This document shows, piece by piece, positions 1 to 7,681 of a stretch of 50,403 nt of DNA. Below the pieces are notes generated by a model. It searched no databases. It saw nothing but the letters and a program-made list of their open reading frames with translations, and was not told the origin of the DNA. Made by a program: the position numbers and the translations under genes. Where the stretch lies: contig CAMAVI010000018.1 in NCBI GenBank assembly GCA_945861625.1, positions 1 through 50,403 of the forward strand, in the 5' to 3' direction. This DNA is from Candidatus Sulfopaludibacter sp. SbA3. Its GTDB lineage: Bacteria; Acidobacteriota; Terriglobia; Bryobacterales; Bryobacteraceae. Position 1 is the first letter of the stretch. The number at the start of each line of letters is the position of its first letter.

Positions 1-88
1 TGCTGGCCGCCACCAGACGGCGGGCGTGTTCGTCCAGATGCGGCCACATGCCAGCAAAGTACTGAGCAAGTTGGGCATCGGTGTCCAT
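1..88 (-). CDS. N-terminus of ISAzo13-family transposase (partial)
   Basis: The reverse strand reads 29 codons from an ATG at 88-86 and runs off the window edge. The start is MDTDAQLAQYFAGMWPHLDE, followed by HARRLVAAS. The pattern (hydrophobic residues, then PHLDExxRRLxAA) is how ISAzo13-family transposases begin. This is recognition from memory of the family, and only the N-terminus is visible. It would be a DDE transposase. It cannot be told whether the element is intact. It abuts a toxin-antitoxin module, which fits a locally mobile region. Confidence 0.55.
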   Translation of the reverse strand, partial: MDTDAQLAQYFAGMWPHLDEHARRLVAAS

Positions 89-95
89 CTCCAAC

Positions 96-105
96 GTGAT
101 ATCAC
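96..105. promoter_or_regulatory. 10-bp perfect palindrome before the transposase start
   Basis: GTGATATCAC is a perfect palindrome 8-17 bases upstream of the transposase ATG on the minus strand. A closely related string, TGTGATATTACAC, lies just upstream of the partial gene at the right edge. It could be an operator or part of an element end; no function is shown. Confidence 0.25.
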
Positions 106-195
106 ATCAAGATGGTAGATGTAAAGGTTATTTATTTACGATGCCTTAGACGAATCATGTAGCCAGAAACACCACCTGCAACGGAGTGCGCCGCG

Positions 196-259
196 GCTTG
201 TCAACCACGTCTCCGCGCGCCGCTTGAACCCTCGATTTGTCAGCCGGTTATCTCTGCTC
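196..259. repeat. Imperfect direct repeat R1, left of TA module
   Basis: This 64-bp stretch matches 1033-1096 at roughly 80 percent by eye. The last 29 bases (231-259 against 1068-1096, CTCGATTTGTCAGCC then GTTATCTCT) differ at only two positions. R1 begins 2 bases past the antitoxin stop codon. The second copy sits between the toxin promoter and thrS, so the two copies bracket the toxin-antitoxin pair. Confidence 0.75.
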
Positions 260-261
260 TT

Positions 262-600
262 TTACCGGAGCGTGACAACCATCTCGCCGTGTTCCTTGCG
301 GGTGGTAGTGACGGCGATTTCGATATCGTGGCCAAGCGCCCTCAGAAAGTCCATGAGGCGCTCGACGGAAAACACCCCAGACTGGCCGCGCATCAGACTG
401 GAAACGTGCGGTTGCTTGATACCGAGAACTTCACCGGCCTGCATCTGCGTAAGCTTGCGATGCTTGATCGTCCGGTAGATTTGCAGGGTGAGCCGGGCCC
501 TCAGCAATTCCTGCTCGGGATTGGCCAGACCAAGGTCGGCGAATACGTTGCCGCTGCTCTCGGTAATGCGAACCGGCGTGGATTTGGGTTTCTTGGTCAT
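262..600 (-). CDS. HigA-like XRE-family antitoxin
   Basis: A 112-residue protein beginning MTKKPKSTP. Residues about 45-100 form an XRE/Cro-type helix-turn-helix, with LTQMQAGEVLGIKQPHVSSL as the recognition region. Antitoxins of this group (COG5606-like) bind the toxin and repress their own operon. The gene starts 2 bases after the toxin stop, in the toxin-first order typical of higBA systems. An upstream in-frame extension exists but overlaps the toxin gene, and the ATG at 600 gives the family's usual length. The cognate toxin is the preceding gene. Confidence 0.88.
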   Translation of the reverse strand: MTKKPKSTPVRITESSGNVFADLGLANPEQELLRARLTLQIYRTIKHRKLTQMQAGEVLGIKQPHVSSLMRGQSGVFSVERLMDFLRALGHDIEIAVTTTRKEHGEMVVTLR

Positions 601-602
601 GG

Positions 603-965
603 TCAGTTCTGCCTTTCTCTGTGGTCTCGTTCGGCGGCCGCCAAGCGCTTTTGGATCAGTTCCAGCTCTATTTTCGGCGTAGCGATGCCCTTCTTCGATT
701 TCTTCTGGAACGCATGAAGAACGTAGAGGGTATCGGCAAAGCGAACGGTATACACCACCCTCCATGTATCGCTCTCATGGTCCGCGACAATCTCAAGCAC
801 GGAGCGGCCGCCAAAGCCCTTGAGGGCCTTCACCGTCGGGTACTCCTCGCCACACTGCGCCGCGTAAAGAGCCTGGCCAATCCGGCGTTGGACGGCTTTG
901 GGAAACGTCTTCAAGTCCCGCCGCGCCGGCCCAACCCACCTGACGGTTTTAGGGCTCCGCTCCAC
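603..965 (-). CDS. HigB/Gp49-like (PF05973) toxin
   Basis: A 120-residue basic protein of the phage-derived Gp49-like/RelE superfamily. Characteristic strings are VLEIVADHESDTWRVVYTVR, YVLHAFQKKSKKGIATP and a C-terminal ELELIQKRL helix. Known members are ribosome-dependent or free mRNA interferases; the target here is not known. The start is a GTG at 965, and no ATG lies upstream in frame. It has no Shine-Dalgarno sequence, and the likely -10 box lies only about 8 bases upstream, so the message may be leaderless. It is transcribed first, followed by the HTH antitoxin. Confidence 0.88.
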   Translation of the reverse strand: MERSPKTVRWVGPARRDLKTFPKAVQRRIGQALYAAQCGEEYPTVKALKGFGGRSVLEIVADHESDTWRVVYTVRFADTLYVLHAFQKKSKKGIATPKIELELIQKRLAAAERDHRERQN

Positions 966-966
966 T

Positions 967-1000
967 TATACAAGTATACATCTATCTGTATATTGATCAA
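967..1000 (-). promoter_or_regulatory. Toxin-antitoxin promoter with overlapping operator
   Basis: Read on the minus strand: -35 TTGATC (1000-995), a 16-bp spacer, -10 TATACT (978-973), then the toxin GTG at 965. An inverted repeat TATAC-AA-GTATA (967-978) overlaps the -10 box and is a natural place for the antitoxin to bind. The segment is clearly AT-rich against its GC-rich surroundings. Predicted transcription would begin within about 3 bases of the start codon. Confidence 0.55.
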
Positions 1001-1032
1001 ACTGGCTCCCCCGTTGGTTGCTGCGTGTGGCC

Positions 1033-1096
1033 GCTTGTCCATCACGTCTCCTCGCCGCGTTTCAGTTCTCGATTTGTCAGCCAGTTATCTCTACTC
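1033..1096. repeat. Imperfect direct repeat R2, right of TA module
   Basis: Second copy of the 64-bp repeat (first copy 196-259), in the same orientation, about 100 bp upstream of the thrS start. The best conserved part is 1068-1096. Confidence 0.75.
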
Positions 1097-1197
1097 CTCG
1101 CCAAGCCGTTGCCAGTGTGCGTGCGATTCTCCAACTGATGCCCGTCGCCCGGCTTCGGCCAGGCCGCTTGGGTTCGTTTGGTAACCTGAGATTATTC

Positions 1198-3132
1198 ATG
1201 AGCCAATTCCAGGTAACCCTTCCCGACGGAAGTGTCCAGAGCGTCGCGGCGGGCGCGGCGCCCATCGATGTTGCGCGTTCCATCAGCACTCGTCTGGCCG
1301 ATGACGCGCTGGTCGCCAAGGTCAACGGCAATCTGTGGGATTTGAAGCGTCCCTTTGAAGCCGATTCGTCGCTGCAGATTCTCACGCCTAAGAATCCCGA
1401 GGCGCTGGAGGTGTATCGCCATTCGTCCGCGCATCTTCTTGCCGCGGCCGTGCTGGAGTTGTTTCCCGAGACCAAGCTCGGCATTGGTCCCGCGATTGAG
1501 AACGGGTTCTATTATGATTTCCAGCGCCCGCAGCCGTTCTCGCCCGAGGATCTGGAAAAGATCGAGAAGAAGATGTGGGAGCTGCAGGCCGGCGACCTGC
1601 CCTACGAGCGCAAGTACATGCCCAAGGAAGAGGGCCTGAAGCTCTACGGCGACCAGCCCATGAAGTGCGAACTGATCACGGAAAAGGCGGATGCCATATT
1701 TTCCGAATACTCGCTGGGATCGCACTTCATCGACTTCTGCCGCGGGCCGCACGTGCCGTCCACCAAGAAAATCAAAGCCTTCAAGCTGCTTTCCATAGCC
1801 GGCGCGTATTGGAAGGGCAACGAGAAGAACGCGCAGTTGCAGCGCATCTACGGGACGTCGTTCTTCACCAAAAAAGAACTCGACGATTATCTGGCCAAGC
1901 TCGAAGAGGCCAAGAAGCGGGATCATCGCAAGCTGGGCCAGGAACTGGACCTGTTCAGTATTCAAGAATTGGCCGGACCGGGGTTGATCTTCTTCCATCC
2001 CAAGGGCGCGCGGGTGCGCAAGATCATTGAAGACTGGATGCGCGATCAGTACCTGGCGCGCGGCTACGACCTGGTCTACACGCCGCATGTGATGCGCGCG
2101 GATCTGTGGAAGACTTCGGGCCACCTGAGCCACTACGCTGAAAACATGTTCGCGGGCATGGAGCTCGACGACGCGGAATACCGCCTGAAGCCGATGAACT
2201 GTCCGGGACACATTTTGATTTACCGTGACCGGCTGCGCAGCTATCGTGAGCTGCCAGTGCGGTTGGGCGAACTCGGCACCGTTTACCGTTACGAACGCAG
2301 CGGCACCATGCACGGCTTGCTGCGCGTGCGCGGCTTCACGCAGGACGACGCCCACATTTTCTGCACTCCTGAACAGGTGGAAGACGAAGTGGTAAGCTGC
2401 CTGGAGTTCGCGCTCGATACGTTGAAGGTCTTCGGCTTTGAGCATTACGAGGCCGAGATCTCCACCTGGGACGGCGGCGCCAGCGGCAAGTACGATGGCA
2501 CGGCGGATTTGTGGCAGCTTGCCGAAAGTGCGCTGCAGAGAGCGGTCGGGCGTCTTGGCATCAACGCCCCGGTGATGGCCGATGAAGCCGCCTTCTATGG
2601 ACCCAAGATCGACGTGAAACTGCTCGACGCGCTGGGTCGCAAGTGGCAGCTCTCCACGGTTCAGTTCGATTTCACACTGCCGCAGCGCTTCGGGCTCGAA
2701 TACGTTGCCGAGGACGGCAAGCGGCATCAGCCCGTGATGGTGCATCGCGCGCTCTACGGGAGTATTGAGCGTTTTTTTGGCACGCTGGTCGAGCACTACG
2801 CGGGTGCGTTCCCGGTGTGGCTGGCTCCGGTGCAGGTGGTGGTGATGCCAATTACGGACCGGCAGCAGGAATACGCGCGGACCGTGCACACGCGCCTGCA
2901 AGCCGCGGGGCTGCGCTCGCATTTGGACGACCGCAAGGAGAAGGTGAATCTCAAGATTCGCGAAGCGCAGTTGCAGAAAGTCCCCTACATGCTGGTCGTA
3001 GGCGATCGCGAGGCCGAGGCAGGTACGGTTTCCGTGCGCCATCGCAAACACGCCGACATGGGCGTCAAGCCGCTGGAACAGTTCGTCGAGGATGTGTGCA
3101 AACTCGTCGAGTCGAAATCCGCGGCGGAATAA
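1198..3132 (+). CDS. thrS: Threonine--tRNA ligase
   Basis: A 644-residue class II synthetase that charges tRNA-Thr in the cytoplasm. In order it shows a TGS domain (residues 1-60), the SAD editing domain with HSSAH (about 80-240), the catalytic core and an anticodon-binding domain (about 540-640). Zinc ligands are Cys335 in MNCPGH, His386 in QDDAHIF and His516 in MVHRALYGSIERFFG (motif 3). Motif 2 is YRYERSGTMHGLLRVRGF. The open frame continues upstream, but the ATG at 1198 gives the canonical N-terminus MSQFQVTLPDGS. No T-box-like leader was seen. The usual neighbour infC is absent. Its last 37 bases overlap the next gene. Confidence 0.98.
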   Translation: MSQFQVTLPDGSVQSVAAGAAPIDVARSISTRLADDALVAKVNGNLWDLKRPFEADSSLQILTPKNPEALEVYRHSSAHLLAAAVLELFPETKLGIGPAIENGFYYDFQRPQPFSPEDLEKIEKKMWELQAGDLPYERKYMPKEEGLKLYGDQPMKCELITEKADAIFSEYSLGSHFIDFCRGPHVPSTKKIKAFKLLSIAGAYWKGNEKNAQLQRIYGTSFFTKKELDDYLAKLEEAKKRDHRKLGQELDLFSIQELAGPGLIFFHPKGARVRKIIEDWMRDQYLARGYDLVYTPHVMRADLWKTSGHLSHYAENMFAGMELDDAEYRLKPMNCPGHILIYRDRLRSYRELPVRLGELGTVYRYERSGTMHGLLRVRGFTQDDAHIFCTPEQVEDEVVSCLEFALDTLKVFGFEHYEAEISTWDGGASGKYDGTADLWQLAESALQRAVGRLGINAPVMADEAAFYGPKIDVKLLDALGRKWQLSTVQFDFTLPQRFGLEYVAEDGKRHQPVMVHRALYGSIERFFGTLVEHYAGAFPVWLAPVQVVVMPITDRQQEYARTVHTRLQAAGLRSHLDDRKEKVNLKIREAQLQKVPYMLVVGDREAEAGTVSVRHRKHADMGVKPLEQFVEDVCKLVESKSAAE

Positions 3133-3956
3133 CCGCGCGAACCGTCCTGAGTCCCACGTCGGGGTTCATCGCCGAGGCGGGCTTCACACACTCGTTGACC
3201 CCCGCGCGTAACTGCACCTTTGGCTGCACATATTGCTATGTCCCCACGATGCGCGTGCAAGGCGGATTGAAACCGGAGGACTGGCAACGCTGGGGACAGT
3301 TCACCACGTTTAAGAGCAATGCTGACGAATTGCTGCGGCGCGAATTGCGGAATCATCAGCGCATCTACTGTTCGCCGCTCGTCGATCCCTACCAGCCGGC
3401 GGAAGAACGGGAGCGGATGATGCCGCGCATTCTCGACGCACTGACCATGGCGCCGCCTCGCGTGTTCGCGCTGCAAACTCGCGGAACGTTGATCTTGCGC
3501 GACCTGGCTTTGTTGCGCGCGCTGGCCCGCCGCACAGTGTTACGGGTGAGCTTTTCCATTACGACCAACCGTGAGGAAGTGCGCCGGTTGTACGAACCGC
3601 ACTGCGCGCCCATTGCCGAGCGGCTCGCGGCCGTTCGCGCACTTCGCGGCGCCGGCATTGAGACTTACGCGACGCTCGCGCCGCTGCTGCCCTGCGATCC
3701 CCAGGAACTGGCGCGGATTGCCATCGAGGCCAGCGGACGGGATCTCATCGGCGACGCGCTGCACGTGCGCAGCGTGAAGCCGCGCGGCGCGACCACTCGG
3801 GATGCGGCCCTCTGGGTCGCCGCCGTGAACGGTCACGGCCAGTGGCTCGATCCGATTTTCCAGTCGGAAGTCATCGGCCGCATCGAAGCCGCCGCCGGGG
3901 CGCTCGGACACAGCTTCACCACGGGACCCTCCGGATTTGCGAAATTGGCGGCATGA
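3096..3956 (+). CDS. SPL-type radical SAM protein (PA0069/Rv2578c-like)
   Basis: A 286-residue protein with the radical SAM cluster motif CTFGCTYCY (CX3CX2C) after SLTPARN, and YCSPLVDPYQPAE downstream. This resembles the PA0069/Rv2578c group related to spore photoproduct lyase; its substrate is unknown. I place the start at GTG 3096, inside thrS, because GAGG lies 5-8 bases upstream and no ATG is in frame before the motif. This gives a 37-bp overlap with thrS. Its stop overlaps the next gene's start (ATGA), so the two are probably translationally coupled. It is shorter at the N-terminus than typical PA0069 proteins of about 350 residues. Confidence 0.82.
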   Translation: MQTRRVEIRGGITARTVLSPTSGFIAEAGFTHSLTPARNCTFGCTYCYVPTMRVQGGLKPEDWQRWGQFTTFKSNADELLRRELRNHQRIYCSPLVDPYQPAEERERMMPRILDALTMAPPRVFALQTRGTLILRDLALLRALARRTVLRVSFSITTNREEVRRLYEPHCAPIAERLAAVRALRGAGIETYATLAPLLPCDPQELARIAIEASGRDLIGDALHVRSVKPRGATTRDAALWVAAVNGHGQWLDPIFQSEVIGRIEAAAGALGHSFTTGPSGFAKLAA

Positions 3957-5455
3957 GCCTTCTCGATCAAATCCTGCATAAGACGCACTCGGGAGTTTGC
4001 GGCCAAGCCTGGATCGGCAATCCCGGCGGCGTGGAAATCACGTCAATCAACCCTGCCAACGGGAGCGAACTGGGACGCGTGCGCACGGCCGGGGAACAAG
4101 ACTATGAGGATGTCTTGCGTGCGGCTGCTTCCGCCTTCGAACGCTGGCGGTTGCTGCCCGCCCCGCGGCGCGGAGAGATCGTCCGTGAGATCGGTAACGA
4201 ACTAAGACTGGCCAAAGACGAACTGGGAACACTGGTCACCCTTGAAATGGGTAAGATTCTCGCCGAGGGAAAGGGCGAAGTGCAGGAGATGATCGACGTC
4301 GCCGACTTCGCCACGGGTCTTTCACGGCAGCTTCATGGTCTGACCATGCACAGCGAGCGCCCGGGACATCGCATGTACGAGCAGTGGCATCCGCTGGGTG
4401 TCGTGGGTGTGATTAGCGCCTTCAATTTTCCCGTCGCGGTGTGGAGCTGGAACGCGCTTATCGCATTAGTATGTGGCGACACGGTGGTGTGGAAGCCGTC
4501 GAGCAAGACGCCACTGACGGCGATCGCGGTGCAACATATCTGCAATCGAGTGCTGGAACGCCAGGGCTGGCAAGGGGTGCTGAATCTGGTGATCGGAAGC
4601 GGGGACATTGTGGGAGACAGGCTGGTGCGCGATCCCCGCGTCCCTTTGATCAGCGCGACGGGTTCGACTGCCATGGGTAAGCGTATCGCGCCCCTCATTG
4701 CGCAAGGCATGCGGAGGAGTCTGCTGGAACTGGGCGGAAACAACGCCGTGATCGTGATGGATGACGCCGATCCGGATCTGGTGGTGCGCGCCGTGTTGTT
4801 CGGCGCAGTGGGCACGGCGGGGCAGCGCTGTACTTCGATTCGCAGGCTGTTCCTACAGAGAGGCATCGCGCGGAGTGTGACCGATAGACTAGTTGCCGCA
4901 TACAGGCAAATTCGCATTGGCGATCCGTCTGATCCGGTGACGTTGATGGGACCGCTGATCGACAGCGAAGCCGTGGCTGCGATGGAGCGCGGTTTAGAGC
5001 GCGCCCGCGGAGAAGGCGGGCACATAGTGTATGGTGGCCGGAGCCTGGGTGGCTGTTTTGTAGAACCAGCGCTGGTGTATGCGCGGCCGGATATGGTGGT
5101 GGTTAAAGAAGAGCTCTTCGCGCCCGTGTTGTACTTGCTGGAATTCGATACGCTTGATGAAGCCATCGCCATGCACAATGACGTACCGCAGGGCTTGTCC
5201 TCGGCGATTTTCACGTCGAACTTGCAAGCCGCGGAAACCTTCTTGAGCGCACGCGGCAGCGATTGCGGGATCGCCAATGTCAACATCGGCACCAGTGGCG
5301 CGGAGATCGGCGGTGCGTTCGGAGGCGAGAAGGAAATCGGAGGTGGGCGCGAATCGGGCAGCGATGCGTGGAAAGCCTACATGCGCAGACAGACGGTGAC
5401 AGTGAACTGGTCCGGTGAACTCCCATTGGCGCAGGGCATCAAATTCGAACTGTAG
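3953..5455 (+). CDS. ALDH7-family semialdehyde dehydrogenase (amaB/pcd-like)
   Basis: A 500-residue NAD(P)-dependent aldehyde dehydrogenase. The catalytic thiol is Cys293 in GTAGQRCTSIRRLF and the general base is Glu259 in LELGGNN. The C-terminal signature GTSGAEIGGAFGGEKE followed by GGGRESGSDAWK is typical of ALDH7 (antiquitin, alpha-aminoadipic semialdehyde or piperideine-6-carboxylate dehydrogenase), which acts in lysine degradation. No other lysine-catabolic gene is nearby, so the substrate is inferred from family only. The start ATG overlaps the radical SAM stop by 4 bp. Confidence 0.88.
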   Translation: MSLLDQILHKTHSGVCGQAWIGNPGGVEITSINPANGSELGRVRTAGEQDYEDVLRAAASAFERWRLLPAPRRGEIVREIGNELRLAKDELGTLVTLEMGKILAEGKGEVQEMIDVADFATGLSRQLHGLTMHSERPGHRMYEQWHPLGVVGVISAFNFPVAVWSWNALIALVCGDTVVWKPSSKTPLTAIAVQHICNRVLERQGWQGVLNLVIGSGDIVGDRLVRDPRVPLISATGSTAMGKRIAPLIAQGMRRSLLELGGNNAVIVMDDADPDLVVRAVLFGAVGTAGQRCTSIRRLFLQRGIARSVTDRLVAAYRQIRIGDPSDPVTLMGPLIDSEAVAAMERGLERARGEGGHIVYGGRSLGGCFVEPALVYARPDMVVVKEELFAPVLYLLEFDTLDEAIAMHNDVPQGLSSAIFTSNLQAAETFLSARGSDCGIANVNIGTSGAEIGGAFGGEKEIGGGRESGSDAWKAYMRRQTVTVNWSGELPLAQGIKFEL

Positions 5456-5474
5456 CGTGTGCCATCATTGCCGT

Positions 5475-7121
5475 ATGCGCCGGGTGCTTCTGTTATTCAC
5501 GGTAAGCCTGACTTGCAGCGGCCAGGCGCAGCGGCCCTTTGACGTTGTCGAAGCGACCATTCCGCAGATGCAGGCTGCGATGCGCTCGGGGCGGACCACA
5601 TCACACGCCCTGGTTCAGCAGTATCTGACGCGCATCGCGATTTACGAGGACAAGCTCCATGCGGCGATCACAGTCAACCGTGATGCATTGAAAGAGGCCG
5701 ATGCCCGCGATCGCGAACGGGCTCAAGGCAAGGCGCGGGGCCCGCTCCACGGAATCCCGATCGCCGTGAAGGACAACATCCACACCACCAACATGCCGAC
5801 CACCGGAGGCGCGCTGGCCTTCGACGGCTTTGTGCCAAGTTATGAAGCGACGCTGGTGAAGAACCTGCGCGACGGTGGCGCGGTGATCATCGCCAAGACC
5901 ACGCTGACGGAGTTGGCGAACTGGGTGGCTGGGCCGCCCACTCCGATGCCTGGGAACTACAGCGCGCTCGGCGGCTACGGGATGAATCCTTATGATCCCC
6001 GTCGCGACCCGCGGGAGGGTCTTGCCGACGGGCGGCCCGTGTTGGACTCCGGCGGTTCCAGCTCGGCTGTGGGAACAGCGGCGAATTTGTGGGCCGCGAA
6101 TGTGGGGACGGAGACTTCGGGGTCGATTCTGAATCCTGCCAGCCGGAACATGCTGGTAGGCATCAAGCCCACGGTGGGCCGCATCAGCCGCCGCGGCGTG
6201 ATTCCCATCACGGCCGACCAGGACACGCCCGGCCCCATCGCCAAGAGCGTGACAGACGCGGCGATCCTATTGGGCGTACTGGAAGGGCCGTCGCCGGATC
6301 CGGCGGACCCGGCCACGCGAGCCTGCATGCCGCCGCCAGGCCGCGACTACACCCGCTTCCTCCGTCGCGAAGGTTTGCGCGGGGCGCGCATCGGCATTCC
6401 GCGTCAGTTCTATTTCAACGAAGCCTTGACCGCCGCGCAAAGAGAAGTGATGGACGACGCGATTGCGGTGCTCCAGCAACAGGGCGCGGTGATCGTCGAT
6501 CCGGCGGACATTCCGAGCGTGATTGCGGACGATCTGCGCAACCACTTGCTCACGTGGAATACCTGCCAGAGCGGGAAGGGCAGGGACGCGGGTTGCTCCA
6601 CGGTTTTTAAGTACGGCATGAAGCGGGATTTCAACCAGTGGCTGGCCTCACTGGGACCGAGCGCGCCCGTAAAGACCCTCACGGAGCTGCGCAAATTCAA
6701 CTTGGAGCATCAAGCGGCCGGTGCGATCAAGTACGGACAGGCCTTGCTGGATATCTCCGATGAGATGGATGTGGATGCGGACCGCGCGCGCTACCAGGCC
6801 GATCGCGCGAAAGACATTTTGCTGGCGGGCACGAACGGGATCGACGCCGCGATGAAGCAGCACCAGCTTGACGCACTGCTGTTTCCCGGTCCGAACGGAG
6901 CCGCCATTGCGGCCAAGCCGGGCTATCCGACCGTGACGGTTCCCTTTGGTATGATTCCAAACACGGGGGCGCGGCCCTTTCCCGATGGCTTCCGCGCGCG
7001 GCCGGCGCCGTTTGGAGTCAGTTTCACGGGGATGGCGTGCAGTGAGCCGAAATTGATTGCGATCGCTTATGCGTTCGAGCAAGCGACCAAGCGCCGCGTG
7101 CCGCCTAGCGCCGCGCCGTGA
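5475..7121 (+). CDS. Exported amidase-signature hydrolase
   Basis: A 548-residue amidase-signature enzyme with a short signal peptide (MRRVLLLFTVSLTCSGQAQ). The Ser-cisSer-Lys triad is visible as Lys99 in VKDNI, Ser196 in the GGSSS loop and nucleophile Ser217 in GTETSGS. Length and the GRISRRGVIPI stretch fit the enantiomer-selective amidase/GatA-like group. The signal peptide argues for a secreted C-N hydrolase, not the tRNA amidotransferase subunit; no gatB or gatC is present. It begins 19 bp after the dehydrogenase stop without a clear Shine-Dalgarno sequence. An upstream in-frame start would overlap the dehydrogenase gene and spoil the signal peptide. Confidence 0.88.
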   Translation: MRRVLLLFTVSLTCSGQAQRPFDVVEATIPQMQAAMRSGRTTSHALVQQYLTRIAIYEDKLHAAITVNRDALKEADARDRERAQGKARGPLHGIPIAVKDNIHTTNMPTTGGALAFDGFVPSYEATLVKNLRDGGAVIIAKTTLTELANWVAGPPTPMPGNYSALGGYGMNPYDPRRDPREGLADGRPVLDSGGSSSAVGTAANLWAANVGTETSGSILNPASRNMLVGIKPTVGRISRRGVIPITADQDTPGPIAKSVTDAAILLGVLEGPSPDPADPATRACMPPPGRDYTRFLRREGLRGARIGIPRQFYFNEALTAAQREVMDDAIAVLQQQGAVIVDPADIPSVIADDLRNHLLTWNTCQSGKGRDAGCSTVFKYGMKRDFNQWLASLGPSAPVKTLTELRKFNLEHQAAGAIKYGQALLDISDEMDVDADRARYQADRAKDILLAGTNGIDAAMKQHQLDALLFPGPNGAAIAAKPGYPTVTVPFGMIPNTGARPFPDGFRARPAPFGVSFTGMACSEPKLIAIAYAFEQATKRRVPPSAAP

Positions 7122-7124
7122 CAG

Positions 7125-7661
7125 CTAGGGTTTCCCGCTCTTTACGATCCCCGGCTCCTTGAGCAGCTCGCGGACGGTGCCGCGGATGGCAACCTCCATC
7201 TTGCTCATGAGAGGGTCGTCGCCGTGAAGCTGGACGCGCACTATGCCTTTGGCGTCGACAAACATCAGGATGGGCACGAACGGACGGTCGCCGGGCTTAA
7301 GGTTTGCCAGCTTCAGTAACGACGCCCTGTCCAAATATCCGAGCGGGAAGTTTGGCTTGTGCAGGGTTCCAAAGGACACGATTGATTTTGCCGCCTCTGG
7401 ACCGCCGGCAGCGGCAACTACCTGGAGTCCTTGCGATGCGGATTCGCTTTGGATGATCTTCAGGAAATCGACAGCGTGATCGCAATTCTCACAATCGGTT
7501 GAGATGAGCGCTAACACAAGCGCCTTACCGCGATATTGCTTCAGATCCAACTTCTGGCCGCCAGATTGGGGAATGGGGACGTCAGCCAGGGGCCGGCCCG
7601 GAGGCAGCGCGGCGAATACGGTTGTGGCCAGAGTCAGGGCCAGAAGAATACGGCGTAGCAT
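7125..7661 (-). CDS. Thioredoxin-fold (TlpA/AhpC-TSA-like) exported protein
   Basis: A 178-residue protein with an N-terminal signal peptide (MLRRILLALTLATTVFAALP) and a thioredoxin-like fold. The beta strand KALVLALIS is followed by the CXXC pair in TDCENCDHAV. TlpA/ResA-like proteins of this type reduce disulfides or heme-maturation partners in the periplasm, but CENC differs from common CXXC centres and the partner is unknown. It lies 20 bp downstream of ftsK on the same strand and is probably co-transcribed with uppP and ftsK. It converges with the amidase gene, 3 bp apart, with no room for a separate terminator. Confidence 0.78.
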   Translation of the reverse strand: MLRRILLALTLATTVFAALPPGRPLADVPIPQSGGQKLDLKQYRGKALVLALISTDCENCDHAVDFLKIIQSESASQGLQVVAAAGGPEAAKSIVSFGTLHKPNFPLGYLDRASLLKLANLKPGDRPFVPILMFVDAKGIVRVQLHGDDPLMSKMEVAIRGTVRELLKEPGIVKSGKP

Positions 7662-7681
7662 GTTTTACTAATCTTTCTTAC

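Noticed and set aside
966..1197. T-box or other leader riboswitch for thrS
   Set aside because: No T-box consensus or anti-terminator structure was seen; the region holds the toxin promoter and a repeat.
1192..3051. Long open frame antisense to thrS (about 620 codons)
   Set aside because: It mirrors the thrS codons of a GC-rich gene, is rich in His/Arg/Gln and has no family features.
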